DNA of 64,000 bases from Ectothiorhodospiraceae bacterium (lineage in GTDB: Bacteria; Pseudomonadota; Gammaproteobacteria; HK1). Shown in pieces: positions 25,166 to 34,058 of this stretch. The position numbers and the translations under genes were made by a program. Every line of letters begins with the position of its first letter. Position 1 is the first letter of the stretch. The notes under the pieces are model-generated. The model saw only the letters and a list, made by a program, of their open reading frames with translations, ran no database searches and had not been told where the DNA came from. Where the stretch lies: positions 62,001-126,000 of the forward strand of contig JACKNM010000010.1 in NCBI GenBank assembly GCA_024234875.1, read 5' to 3'.

Positions 25166-25819
25166 GTGTCGAGCACCTACACCATCGTCGCCGGCGGCGC
25201 GAGCCGTTCCTTTCCCGACGGCGACCCCTTCCTGGCCGGCGCGAGCGCCGAGGCCGACGTCGTCGTCTATCTGCAAGGTGCGCGGTATCGGCCGGATGCG
25301 ACGCGCGCCGCGGTGCTGGTCGAGCTCGACACCGAATGTCTCGGCGTGCACACCGGCGAGCACGCGGGCGACGAGGGCGGCAACGTGCTCGGCTTCGCGC
25401 GATACCGAAACGGCGACGACCCGCCGTCCGGCCTGGTCGAGCTGGTGCGCCAGCCTCGCACCACGGACTCGGCCATCGCGGCCGCGCGTGCGGTGCTCGA
25501 GGGCGCCGGGCTCGAGGTCGTGGTCTGCACCGACCAGCCCGGGCGCATCGTCGACCGCCTGGTGCGCCCGAAGTACAACGCGGCGCTGCGTTTCCTCGAC
25601 GAGGGGTTGGCGACCGCCGGCGACATGGATCTCACCTGCCGCCTCGGTCTCGGCTATCCGGACGGCCCGATCGAGCGCGTCGAGCGTGGCGGTCTCGCGC
25701 GGCACCACGACGTGACCCGCGCGCTGTTCGAGGTCTTCGGCACCCCGGCCTACGCGCCGGCCCGGCGTGCGGTGGTGGCGGCGGCGCGGCGTGCGCGCGG
25801 CGACGGAGACGCGTCGTGA
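25166..25819 (+). CDS. 3-hydroxyacyl-CoA dehydrogenase C-terminal-domain protein
   Basis: This 217-residue protein begins at GTG 25166, 2 bp after the previous stop, with GGAGG upstream. The C-terminal half is the 3HCDH helical domain: PGRIVDRLVRPKYNAALRFL, then DMDLTCRLGLGYPDGPIERV. The N-terminal half lacks a GxGxxG motif and looks like the remnant second Rossmann unit seen in two-part PaaH-like enzymes. It is probably a separate partner subunit of the upstream dehydrogenase, split from what is often one chain. Catalysis on its own is doubtful. Confidence 0.78.
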   Translation: MSSTYTIVAGGASRSFPDGDPFLAGASAEADVVVYLQGARYRPDATRAAVLVELDTECLGVHTGEHAGDEGGNVLGFARYRNGDDPPSGLVELVRQPRTTDSAIAAARAVLEGAGLEVVVCTDQPGRIVDRLVRPKYNAALRFLDEGLATAGDMDLTCRLGLGYPDGPIERVERGGLARHHDVTRALFEVFGTPAYAPARRAVVAAARRARGDGDAS

Positions 25820-26937
25820 AGGGGGCGCTCGCCGGCGTCACGGTGCTCGACTTCACCACCCTGTTGCCGGGGCCGATGGCGACCCTGATGCTCGCCGAGG
25901 CGGGGGCGGAGGTGATCAAGGTCGAGCGCCCCGGAACCGGTGACGACATGCGTGGCTACCAGCCGCGATTCGGCGATCAGAGCGTCAACTTCGCGATGCT
26001 CAATCGCGGCAAGCGAAGCATCGCGCTGGATCTGAAGGATCCGGTCGAGCGTGCGCGCCTGATGCCACTGGTCGACCGCGCCGACGTGCTGATCGAGCAG
26101 TACCGACCAGGGGTCATGGAGCGGCTCGGGCTCGGCTACGAGGCGGTCAGCGCGCGAAATCCGGGCATCGTCTACTGCTCGATCACCGGCTACGGGCAGG
26201 ACGGACCGAAGCGCGACGTCGCCGGGCACGATCTGAACTACATCGGCGATGCCGGCTTGTTGTCGCTGAGCCACGGCACGCCCGAGCAGCCGGTGCTGCC
26301 GCCGGCGCTGATCGCCGACATCGCCGGTGGCAGCTACCCGGCGGTGGTCAACATCCTGCTCGCTCTGCGCGAGCGTGACCGTGCCGGGCACGGATGCCAC
26401 ATCGACGTGGCGATGACCGAGGCGGTGTTGCCGTTCGCGTACTGGGCCATCGGTGGCGCGATGGCGGTCGGCAAGTGGCCGCGGAGCGGCGGCGAGCTGG
26501 TGACCGGCGGCTCGCCACGCTATCACCTGTACCCGACGAGGGACGGGCGCCTGGTTGCGGCGGCGCCGCTCGAGCCCAAGTTCTGGGCCGCGTTCTGCGA
26601 TTGCATCGGTCTGGAGGCGCGCTGGCGCGACGATGCGGTGGACCCCGCCGGGACCACCGCGCGGGTGGCCGAGATCATCGCCACCGAGACCGCCGAGACC
26701 TGGGCGCCGCGACTCGCCGCGGCCGATTGCTGCTGCAGCATCGTGCGCACCCTGGAGGAGGCGTTGGACGACCCGCACTTCATCGAGCGGGGGCTCTTCG
26801 CCGAGCGACTGGCCGACACCGGCGGCGACACCATCCCGGCCCTCGCTCTCCCGCTCGCGCGGAGCCTGCGCGCGCGCCTCGGCGAGACCCTCGGTGCGCC
26901 GGAGCTCGGCGCCGACAACGACGCCCTGCTCGACTGA
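25816..26937 (+). CDS. CaiB/BaiF family CoA-transferase
   Basis: This 373-residue class III CoA-transferase starts at GTG 25816, with GTGA overlapping the previous stop. GVTVLDFTTLLPGPMATLML at the start and EVIKVERPGTGDDMRGYQP, NRGKRSIALDLKD, and VAGHDLNYIGDAG (with the catalytic aspartate) are family signatures. It moves CoA between carboxylic acids without ATP. In this operon it may prime a second acid with CoA from a pathway product, bypassing the ligase, or recycle CoA from dead-end thioesters. The substrate is not readable from the sequence. Confidence 0.88.
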   Translation: MKGALAGVTVLDFTTLLPGPMATLMLAEAGAEVIKVERPGTGDDMRGYQPRFGDQSVNFAMLNRGKRSIALDLKDPVERARLMPLVDRADVLIEQYRPGVMERLGLGYEAVSARNPGIVYCSITGYGQDGPKRDVAGHDLNYIGDAGLLSLSHGTPEQPVLPPALIADIAGGSYPAVVNILLALRERDRAGHGCHIDVAMTEAVLPFAYWAIGGAMAVGKWPRSGGELVTGGSPRYHLYPTRDGRLVAAAPLEPKFWAAFCDCIGLEARWRDDAVDPAGTTARVAEIIATETAETWAPRLAAADCCCSIVRTLEEALDDPHFIERGLFAERLADTGGDTIPALALPLARSLRARLGETLGAPELGADNDALLD

Positions 26938-26959
26938 GCGCCCAACCGGAGCCGTCCCG

Positions 26960-27970
26960 ATGCCATCGATCGTGATCACCTTCGACCCTGGCGCCGAAGG
27001 CCGCCGCCTCGCCGAGGCGCGGCTCGGTGACGTCGCCGACGTCGTCTTCCTCGATGCACTCGCCGGTGCCGACCGCGCGCGAGCCCTCGACGCCGCCACC
27101 GTGGTGTTCGCGCGCAACACCGCCAAGGAACTCACCGACGACGAGTACGCGCACCTCGGCCACCTCGATCTGATTCAGTTCGTCACCGCCGGCATCGACT
27201 ACGTGCCGACCGAGCGGCTGCCGCGCGCGGTGCCGGTCGCGGTCAACGGTGGTGGGTACGCGGAGCCGATGGCCGAGCATGCGCTGGCGATGACCCTCGC
27301 AGCGTGCAAGCACCTGGTACCCGAGCACGCGAATCTCGCGCGGGGTGAGTTCAATCAGTTCACCCCGACGCGCATGCTGCGCGGCATGACCGCGGGGATC
27401 CTGGGCTTCGGCGGCATCGGGGTGGCCACCGCGCGGGTGCTGCGCCCGCTCGGGGTGCGCGTCCACGCAGTCAACCGGCGCGGCGCGAGCGACGAGCCGG
27501 TCGACTGGATCGCCGGGCTCGACCGACTCGACGAGTTGCTGGCGGCGAGCGACGTGCTGGTCCTCAGCTTGCCGCTGACCACCCGCAGCGCGGGGATGAT
27601 CGGCGCGCGCGAGCTGGGCCTGATGAAGCGCGACGCGATCCTGGTGAACCTCGCGCGCGGGGAGATCGTCGACGAGGTGGCGCTCTACCGTCACCTCGAG
27701 GCGAACCCCGAGTTCATCGCCTGCATCGACGCGTGGTGGATCGAGCCCGTTCGCCACGACGTGTTCCGCATGGACCAGCCGTTCATGGGGCTGCCGAACG
27801 TCATCGGCTCGCCGCACAACTCCGCCTCCGTCGGCGGTTGGCGCGAGGTGGCGCTCGAGCGCGCGCTCGCCAACTGCCGCCGCGCCCTCGTCGGCCAACC
27901 CCCCCTGCACGTGGTCAGCAACGAGGAACGCGACTACGTCCACAGGGGTCGGACCAACTTATCCCCTTGA
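26960..27970 (+). CDS. D-2-hydroxyacid dehydrogenase (NAD-binding)
   Basis: This 336-residue protein starts at ATG 26960. The cofactor domain has AGILGFGGIGVATARVLRPL (GxGxxG). MKRDAILVNLARGEIVDEVA carries the catalytic arginine, and the acid is in PEFIACIDAWWIEP. The usual catalytic His is near VIGSPHNSAS. This fold reduces 2-oxo acids or oxidises D-2-hydroxy acids. Its last residues GRTNLSP are encoded by the left end of a 143-bp REPIN element (27945-28087), so the original C-terminus was probably lost or extended by insertion. It follows the CoA-transferase by 22 bp and is likely the last gene of the operon. Confidence 0.85.
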   Translation: MPSIVITFDPGAEGRRLAEARLGDVADVVFLDALAGADRARALDAATVVFARNTAKELTDDEYAHLGHLDLIQFVTAGIDYVPTERLPRAVPVAVNGGGYAEPMAEHALAMTLAACKHLVPEHANLARGEFNQFTPTRMLRGMTAGILGFGGIGVATARVLRPLGVRVHAVNRRGASDEPVDWIAGLDRLDELLAASDVLVLSLPLTTRSAGMIGARELGLMKRDAILVNLARGEIVDEVALYRHLEANPEFIACIDAWWIEPVRHDVFRMDQPFMGLPNVIGSPHNSASVGGWREVALERALANCRRALVGQPPLHVVSNEERDYVHRGRTNLSP

Positions 27971-28087
27971 ATCATCAGGATAATCCTGAGGTCCCGCCGC
28001 GAGCTGGCCAGAGCCGGTACGAGATCGAGAGACGCGGGGGTGCGTGATTATTCTTTATAAATCAATGTGATAAGTTGGTCCGACCCC
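27945..28087. mobile_element. REPIN/MITE-like element with 19-bp perfect inverted ends
   Basis: GGGGTCGGACCAACTTATC (27945-27963) and GATAAGTTGGTCCGACCCC (28069-28087) are perfect reverse complements bounding about 105 bp of AT-richer DNA that includes TTATTCTTTATAAATCAATG. It has no coding capacity. The left end lies inside the D-2-hydroxyacid dehydrogenase gene and supplies its stop codon. A related solo end lies at 35047-35065. Confidence 0.85.
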
Positions 28088-28094
28088 GATCTGG

Positions 28095-29003
28095 TTAGCC
28101 GTGGCGGGCCTTGAGCTCGGGGATGATCTCGCGGCCGATGCGGTCGAACACCTCGTGCTGCTCGGGTAGGGCGGGGTAGTACAGCCCGATGTCGGTCACG
28201 CCGAGCGCAATCACGCGCTCGGCCATCTCGCGGAACCGCTCCGGGGATTCGTAGTAGGCGAACGCGCCGCCGCTCGCGCGCGCCTTGGGGTCGAACATGA
28301 GGTACGAGCGACGCAGCGTCGCGGGGTCGCGCCCGGCCCGCTCGCACGCTCGGTCGACGATCGCGACCCGCTCGGCGGTCTCCGCGAGCTGCTGCTCGAA
28401 CTCCGGCGCGAAGCTCAGGCTGTTCCAGATGTCGGCCTGGCGCGCGGCGATGCGGAGCATGCGCTTGCCCATGGCGGCGATGAGGAGCGGCGGGCGCGGC
28501 TGTTGCACCGGCCGCGGGTTCATGTAGGCGTTCTCGATCCGGTCGTACTCGCCGGCGTAGCTCGTCACCTCGTTCGACAACATCCGGTCGACGATCTCGA
28601 CGTACTCGGAGAACCGGTCGACGCGCTCCTTCGGTGTCCAGTTGTCGAGCCCGATCATCGCGTACGACGGATCGATCGGCAGCCCGATCCCGAGGCCTGC
28701 CTCGAACCGGCCACCGGAGATGTGGTCGAGGGCAAGCGCCGAGCGGGCGAACATCGCCGGCGAGCGCAACGGGATCTGGGCGACGAGCGTCGCGATGCGC
28801 ACCCGGCTGGTGAGCGCCGCCAGCGCCGCGGTGTGGGTCCACAGCTCGAACCACGGTGCCGGCGGATTGGTCCAGTCGACGAAGTGGTCGGCGGTCGCCG
28901 CGATGTCGTATCCCGCCGACTCGACGTGCTGGTAACGCCTGACCAGCTCGGTCCAGTTCGTGTTGGGGAGCGCGAGGACGAGAAAGCGCAGCGGGAAGGC
29001 CAT
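28095..29003 (-). CDS. LLM-class flavin-dependent oxidoreductase
   Basis: This is a 302-residue luciferase-like TIM-barrel protein from ATG 29003, with AGAGGAG upstream. ATADHFVDWTNPPAPWFELW and SRVRIATLVAQIPLRSPAMF are characteristic strand motifs, as is LDHISGGRFEAGLGIGLP (residues about 95-112), the flavin-binding region of bacterial luciferase/F420-type enzymes. It may use FMN or F420; the sequence cannot decide. It oxidises or reduces small organic substrates. It is the second gene of a minus-strand pair after an MFS transporter, 85 bp apart, so transport and oxidation may be linked. Confidence 0.85.
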   Translation of the reverse strand: MAFPLRFLVLALPNTNWTELVRRYQHVESAGYDIAATADHFVDWTNPPAPWFELWTHTAALAALTSRVRIATLVAQIPLRSPAMFARSALALDHISGGRFEAGLGIGLPIDPSYAMIGLDNWTPKERVDRFSEYVEIVDRMLSNEVTSYAGEYDRIENAYMNPRPVQQPRPPLLIAAMGKRMLRIAARQADIWNSLSFAPEFEQQLAETAERVAIVDRACERAGRDPATLRRSYLMFDPKARASGGAFAYYESPERFREMAERVIALGVTDIGLYYPALPEQHEVFDRIGREIIPELKARHG

Positions 29004-29088
29004 GGCGAGGCTCCTCTGTTGCGTGGACCGCCGGGGGCGGGTCGTCGGCGGGACACCGTACCATGCGCGCCCCGCCGGCTCGGCCCGG

Positions 29089-30279
29089 TCACGCGCCGCG
29101 CAGGCGAGTCGCGGCGAGGAAGCAGCCGAGCGCGGTGGCCGCGAAGCCCATGCAGGCGAGCAGCACCAGGTCGTAGCCCCCGATGCTCCACAGCAATGCG
29201 CCGAGGGTGGGGCCGGCGGCGAACGCGCCCATGTAGCCGATGGCGATGGCCCCGGAGATGGCCCCGAAGCCGTCGCGGCCGAGGTAGTCCGCGGTGATCA
29301 CCGGACGCGTGATGCTGGTCACCCCGTATCCCGAGCCCTGCAGGGCGACGAACAGGAACACCAGCCCAGGAATCGCGCCGGCCGCGTAGAGAGCGCCGGC
29401 GGCGGCGACCATGAACAGGTTGGAGCCCGCGCACACGGCGGCGAACGGCACGCGCTTCTGGAGCCCGAGCATGATCACCCGCCCCACCACCTGCATCGGT
29501 CCAATCAGTGAGGCCGCAAGGACCGCGAGCGCGGTCGGCACGCCACGCTCGGCGAGCAGCGGCAGCAAGTGGGTGATCAGCACGCCGTGATTGAGGGCGA
29601 CCATCGCAAAGGTGGCGGCGAGGAGCCAGAACACCGGCGTGCGCATCGCGCGTCGCGCCGCGCCGCGACCCGCCGCCGCCCGCGCCGCGGCGCCCGCACC
29701 ATCGGCCGCGCCGACACCCCGCGCGCCGAGCCAGAGGAGCGGCGCCGCGGTCAGCACCACCACCGCGCCGGCCACCTGCACCGCGCCTCGCCAGCCGAGC
29801 GCCTCCGCGAGCAGGTGCGCGCAGGGAAAGGCCACGCTCCCCGCGAACCCCGCGACCAGTGTGATAAGGGTGATCGCCGAGCGTGCGTCGGATCCGAGGC
29901 GATGGGTGATGTGCGCGAAGCAGGCCTCGTAGAGCGCCCCTGCCATCGTCACGCCGACCAGCGCCCAGAGGACGACGTGCTGCCACGGCTCGGTCACCGC
30001 CGACATCGCCGCCACCAACGCGCCCCCGACGGCCGCGCAGCCGGCGAGGAGCTTGGGTCCGTGATCGCGGTCGACGAGCCGCCCGGCGATCGGTGCGGAG
30101 AGCGCGGAGGCGACGAGCGCGACGGTGAAGCCGGCGGCGAGCTGGGTCTTCGGCCAGCCGAGATCCTGCTCCCAGTGCGGCAACAGGGCCGGAAAGATGT
30201 AGTAGATGCCGGCCCACACGAGGGTCTGGCCGATCGCGAGCATCCACACCGCGCCGCGGTCGGACACGGCACCGATCAT
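29089..30279 (-). CDS. MFS transporter
   Basis: This 396-residue 12-TM permease starts at ATG 30279 (MIGAVSDRGAVW). An upstream in-frame start would add 56 basic residues with no signal-like character and is rejected. Motif A appears as GRLVDRDHGPKLL after TM2. The central loop (about 185-215) is long and alanine-rich. Pattern GVTSITRPVITADYLGRDGFGAISG in the second half matches the OFA/MCT-like monocarboxylate branch. It probably imports an organic acid for the LLM oxidoreductase. Confidence 0.88.
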   Translation of the reverse strand: MIGAVSDRGAVWMLAIGQTLVWAGIYYIFPALLPHWEQDLGWPKTQLAAGFTVALVASALSAPIAGRLVDRDHGPKLLAGCAAVGGALVAAMSAVTEPWQHVVLWALVGVTMAGALYEACFAHITHRLGSDARSAITLITLVAGFAGSVAFPCAHLLAEALGWRGAVQVAGAVVVLTAAPLLWLGARGVGAADGAGAAARAAAGRGAARRAMRTPVFWLLAATFAMVALNHGVLITHLLPLLAERGVPTALAVLAASLIGPMQVVGRVIMLGLQKRVPFAAVCAGSNLFMVAAAGALYAAGAIPGLVFLFVALQGSGYGVTSITRPVITADYLGRDGFGAISGAIAIGYMGAFAAGPTLGALLWSIGGYDLVLLACMGFAATALGCFLAATRLRGA

Positions 30280-30500
30280 CGTCTGCGCTCCCGTGGTCGT
30301 GCGCGTGCTCGGCGCGATGCGACGACGCGAGCGCTCGGGCCGTCTCGCTCGCGGGCTGGCATGATGCGCACCGTGCACGTAAGGCGTCAAAGGGGAACCG
30401 GCCACTTCGGCCAGGTCCCTGGGTGGTCGAGCGAGGCCCGAGTGCAATCCGCCACCGGCCTGGCAGCGGAAGGCACCGGCGAGCCGAGTCGGGAGGTCTC

Positions 30501-31112
30501 ATGCGTACCAGCTCTGGACGGTCGGTAGCACCCCGGGAACGTCGTCTCGCACTCAGGCTGACGTCGACCGTGATCCTCGCCATCGTCACCGGAGCCGGAT
30601 GGGCATCGACCGAATGCCGGCCGCGGGTCGACGTCGAGGACGGAGGCGTCGGGATTCGACTGCGCACGCACGTCGACGCGTTCACACCCTGCACCATCGA
30701 CGAGGCCGGTTACCGGGCCCTCGTCCGCGGCTGGCTGTCGGGGGCCAGCCAGTCCGCCCTGTCGCTGCGGTGGATCGCGCTCGGTCGCATCGTCGACTAC
30801 CCCTGGCTCGAGCGGGCGCTGGCGGCGGCGTCGCTCGACGATCCGGCCTGGGACCGGCGGCGTGGCCGCGTACGCGCGGGGTCGCTCGAAGGTCTCGCGC
30901 GCCGGGCGCTGGAGCGCCCGGCGTTGCTCGAGCGGCTGGAGGCACCGCTGCGAGACGCGGGCTTGCAGGTGCGCTCCGTCTCGCTCGAGAAGGTCCTGGT
31001 CGCGCCGGCCGGTGCAATCTTGCCCGATCATCCCGAGCCGCGGGCGCTGGTGGTCCATGACGCCCAGATCTGGCTCCAGCTCGACTCCCCGACGCCTCAA
31101 GCTCGGCGCTGA
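30501..31112 (+). CDS. Exported protein of unknown function
   Basis: This 203-residue protein starts at ATG 30501 behind GGGAGG. Residues 1-35 are an N-terminal signal or anchor (RRLALRLTSTVILAIVTGAG followed by WAST). The mature part is rich in Arg, Ala and Leu, with two cysteines early (STECRPRV, TPCTIDEAG) that could form a disulfide and the rest helical. I do not recognise a family. It lies 221 bp from the divergent MFS gene and about 90 bp before the diguanylate cyclase. Confidence 0.65.
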   Translation: MRTSSGRSVAPRERRLALRLTSTVILAIVTGAGWASTECRPRVDVEDGGVGIRLRTHVDAFTPCTIDEAGYRALVRGWLSGASQSALSLRWIALGRIVDYPWLERALAAASLDDPAWDRRRGRVRAGSLEGLARRALERPALLERLEAPLRDAGLQVRSVSLEKVLVAPAGAILPDHPEPRALVVHDAQIWLQLDSPTPQARR

Positions 31113-31205
31113 GCGGCCGTTACCCACCGTGGCTCGGCCCACGCCTCGGTCGGGCCTGCGGGCGCGACGCGGGCGGCGATGCGCCAGGATGAGGGCACGG
31201 GATCC

Positions 31206-32192
31206 ATGCCGGCGGACGATTTCGACAGCATCTGCGCCCTGACCCGGGAGGCGTCACAGCACGATCTCTGCGAGCGACTGCTGGAGAGCGTGCACGCGTT
31301 GATGCCGGGAACCAGGGTCCGCCTGTTCGAGGCCTATCCGCGCGGCGGCCGAGAGGACGAGCTCCGGGACTCGGATCCGAGCGCGATGATCGTGCGCGAG
31401 TGGCCCTCGCACACGTTCGAGCGCCCGCGCTGGTTCGACGAGGCAGTCAGCCACGACGACGGCTGGCGCGACGGTGGGCCGGTCGCGCTCGGCCGTGGCC
31501 ACGCGGACTTGCTGGTCATCGCGCTCGGCCGAACCGCAGGGCTCTGGCGGTTCCTCGAGGTGGCGGGCCCGGTGGCCGAGCCGCCCGTGGTGAGCCGTGC
31601 ACTGCGGGTCGCCATCGTGTTCCGGAACCTGCTCGCCCTGCTCGACAGCTTCGAGCGCGACCCGCTGACCGGCCTCTACAACCGCCGCACTTTCGACACC
31701 CGGATGCAGGGCGTCATGGAGGACAGCCCCTTCGATCCCGGTCGGCGGGCGCGCGCCGCGAGCCACTGGCTGGCCATTCTCGACATCGACCACTTCAAGC
31801 GCATCAACGACACTTACGGTCACCTGTACGGGGACGAGATCCTGCTCGTCTTCGCGCGTCTGATGCAGCGCACCTTCCGCTTCGACGACCTGCTGTTCCG
31901 TTACGGCGGAGAGGAGTTCATCGTCGTCCTCACCAACACCAGCCGCGAGGGCGCCGCCACCGCCCTGGAGCGGTTCCGAGGCACGGTCGCATCGCATGTG
32001 TTCCCTCACGGCGACGCGGTCACGGTGAGCATCGGCTGGACCGGGATCGAGGCGGGGGTGATGCCGTCGACGATCATGGACGAGGCCGACACCGCGCTGT
32101 ACCAGGCCAAGGACCACGGGCGAGACCGCGTGGTGGCGTTCGAGCGGGCAGCGGCGACGGTGGCCGTCGCCGGCGAGGTCCAGCTCTTCTGA
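31206..32192 (+). CDS. GGDEF-domain diguanylate cyclase
   Basis: This is a 328-residue cytosolic protein. The N-terminal ~150 residues form a sensor-like domain without recognised motifs (a GAF-like fold is possible). The GGDEF domain covers about residues 160-315, from FERDPLTGLYNRRTFDTRMQ through LAILDIDHFKRINDTYGHLY to LFRYGGEEFIVVLTN. The GGEEF active site is intact. An RxxD inhibitory site is not obvious upstream. It would make cyclic-di-GMP, which promotes sessile growth. The start is uncertain: ATG 31179 or ATG 31206, the latter chosen because GAGGG lies upstream. Confidence 0.88.
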   Translation: MPADDFDSICALTREASQHDLCERLLESVHALMPGTRVRLFEAYPRGGREDELRDSDPSAMIVREWPSHTFERPRWFDEAVSHDDGWRDGGPVALGRGHADLLVIALGRTAGLWRFLEVAGPVAEPPVVSRALRVAIVFRNLLALLDSFERDPLTGLYNRRTFDTRMQGVMEDSPFDPGRRARAASHWLAILDIDHFKRINDTYGHLYGDEILLVFARLMQRTFRFDDLLFRYGGEEFIVVLTNTSREGAATALERFRGTVASHVFPHGDAVTVSIGWTGIEAGVMPSTIMDEADTALYQAKDHGRDRVVAFERAAATVAVAGEVQLF

Positions 32193-32210
32193 GGCCCGAC
32201 CGGGGCGACC

Positions 32211-32219
32211 TGCTACGAT
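32211..32219 (+). promoter_or_regulatory. Extended -10 upstream of the methyltransferase gene
   Basis: TGCTACGAT matches the extended -10 (TGn-TATAAT-like). It is 69 bp before the GTG at 32288. Similar TGCTAxxxT or GCTACxxT boxes occur at 19113 and 42693. The -35 is weak. Confidence 0.35.
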
Positions 32220-32287
32220 CGCGACCTCGCCCGCCGTCGCTCGCGGCGTCGGGTCGAAGCCATGCTCGCATCGGAGGAGAGGCGGTC

Positions 32288-32911
32288 GTGGTCGGTGCCA
32301 GTCAGCGCTCGAGCCGGGATCGAGCCGCCCGTGGGCGGCTGGCGTTCCTGCAGGGCTTCCTTCGACATCCCGAGCGTGTGGGCTCGGTGGTCCCCAGCTC
32401 GCGCTTTCTCGAGCGGCGCATCGTGCGCAGCGCCGGGGTTCGTGACGCTCGCCTGGTGGTCGAGCTCGGGCCCGGGGTCGGCGGCACGACCCGCGCACTG
32501 CTCGCGGCCATGCCGGCCGGTGCGCGGCTACTCGCGATCGAGATCGACGAGCGCTTCGTCGCCATGCTGCGCGCGATCGACGACGCGCGGCTGCTGGTCC
32601 ACCACGGGAGCGCGCGAGACCTCGTCGAGGTGCTGGCGCTGCACCGGTTGCCGGCGCCGGATGCGGTGGTGGCAGGCATCCCCTTCTCGACCATGCCGCC
32701 CGAGGACGCGGAGCGCATCCTCGCCGCGAGCTGGGCCGCGTTGGCTCCCGGGGGGGCTCTGGTCGTCTACCAGTTCCGGGGACACGTGGCCGACCTCGGC
32801 CGCCATTTCCTCGGCCCCGCCCGGGTCGAGCTGGAGGTGCGTAACGTGCCACCGATGCGGGTCTATCGATGGCGCAAGGTCGCCGGGGTGAGCGCTGACC
32901 TGGATCAATGA
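32288..32911 (+). CDS. SAM-dependent methyltransferase, PmtA/rRNA-dimethylase-like
   Basis: This 207-residue protein begins at GTG 32288 behind GGAGGAGAGG. LAFLQGFLRHPERVGSVVPS is the N-terminal signature of the phospholipid N-methyltransferase (PmtA)/KsgA-like group. Motif I is VVELGPGVGGTTRALLAAMP (SAM), followed by LLAIEIDERFVAML and VVAGIPFSTMPPEDAERIL, where the GIPFS replaces the NLPF/NPPY motif. The final strand is PGGALVVYQFRGH. Plausible roles are phosphatidylethanolamine methylation or a related lipid reaction at the membrane; rRNA methylation is less likely because of the short length. Confidence 0.75.
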   Translation: MVGASQRSSRDRAARGRLAFLQGFLRHPERVGSVVPSSRFLERRIVRSAGVRDARLVVELGPGVGGTTRALLAAMPAGARLLAIEIDERFVAMLRAIDDARLLVHHGSARDLVEVLALHRLPAPDAVVAGIPFSTMPPEDAERILAASWAALAPGGALVVYQFRGHVADLGRHFLGPARVELEVRNVPPMRVYRWRKVAGVSADLDQ

Positions 32912-32966
32912 AAAAAATCTTCGGACCTGCCGATATCTGACCAACGGGTCTGCCAGGAGCGAGGAG

Positions 32967-34055
32967 ATGGGCGAGGAGCTACGGAGCACGAGCGGGACCG
33001 AGAAGGTGGCAGCGGCCGAGGCCACCGCCGAGGTGCCGGCCGCCACCGAGGACGGCGCAGCCGCGCGGATCCCCGGCAAGAAGAAGGTCAAGAAGCGCCG
33101 CGCAACCTCGCCCGCCAAGACCGGGGAGGCGTCACGCGCCGAGGCCGACAGCGGGCCCGTCGGTGCCACGCTGCACGCGCTCGCCGAGATGCGCCACGAT
33201 CCGGCCGCGATCGCGCGTGCGTTCGAGACCGGCGAGTATCCCTACCACACACGGATGCGGCGAGCCGCCTACGAGCGGCAGAAGCAGCTGCTGCAGGTGG
33301 AGCTGCTCAAGGTCCAGAAGTGGGTCAAGGACACCGGCCAGAGGATCGTCGTCCTGTTCGAGGGTCGCGACGCGGCCGGCAAGGGCGGCACCATCAAGCG
33401 CTTCATGGAGCACATGAACCCGCGCGGCGCGCGCATCGTGGCGCTCGAGAAGCCGAGCGAGGAAGAGCGCGGGCAGTGGTTCTTCCAGCGCTACATCCGC
33501 CATCTGCCGACGGCCGGCGAGCTGGTGCTCTTCGACCGCTCCTGGTACAACCGCGCCGGCGTCGAGCGGGTGATGGGCTTCTGCACCCCGAACGACTACC
33601 TCGAGTTCATGCGCCAGACCCCAGAGCTCGAGCGCATGCTGGTGCGCAGCGGCTTGTGGCTGTTCAAGTACTGGTTCTCCATCACTCGCGAGGAGCAGCG
33701 GCGCCGCTTCAACTCCCGCAGCTCCGACCCGCTGAAGCAGTGGAAGCTGTCGCCGATCGACGTCGCTTCGCTGGACCGATGGGACGAGTACACCGAGGCC
33801 AAGGAGGCGATGTTCTTCTACACCGATACCGCCGACGCGCCGTGGGCCATCGTCAAGTCCGACGACAAGAAGCGCGCGCGCATCAACTGCATGCTCCACT
33901 TCCTGGGGCGGCTGCCCTATCCGGACAAGGATCGCTCGGTGGTCCGTCCGTTCGATCCGTTGATCGTCGGGTCCGGGGCACACGTGGTGCATGCGAGCGA
34001 GCACATCCTCGGCAAGAGCCTCCACCCGGACGTGCGTCGTAGCGAGACGGACTGA
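32967..34055 (+). CDS. ppk2: Polyphosphate kinase 2 (PPK2)
   Basis: This 362-residue enzyme starts at ATG 32967. Residues 1-50 are Ala/Lys/Glu-rich and probably disordered (KKKVKKRRATSPAKTGEAS). The kinase domain (about 85-345) has Walker A FEGRDAAGKGGTIKRFMEHM, Walker B-like VLFDRSWYNRAGVERVMGFC, and the lid segment FNSRSSDPLKQWKLSPIDV. These are PPK2 class I signatures. It transfers phosphate between polyphosphate and nucleoside mono/diphosphates. It ends 3 bp before the convergent flavodoxin-like gene. It may supply nucleotides under stress. Confidence 0.95.
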   Translation: MGEELRSTSGTEKVAAAEATAEVPAATEDGAAARIPGKKKVKKRRATSPAKTGEASRAEADSGPVGATLHALAEMRHDPAAIARAFETGEYPYHTRMRRAAYERQKQLLQVELLKVQKWVKDTGQRIVVLFEGRDAAGKGGTIKRFMEHMNPRGARIVALEKPSEEERGQWFFQRYIRHLPTAGELVLFDRSWYNRAGVERVMGFCTPNDYLEFMRQTPELERMLVRSGLWLFKYWFSITREEQRRRFNSRSSDPLKQWKLSPIDVASLDRWDEYTEAKEAMFFYTDTADAPWAIVKSDDKKRARINCMLHFLGRLPYPDKDRSVVRPFDPLIVGSGAHVVHASEHILGKSLHPDVRRSETD

Positions 34056-34058
34056 CCA

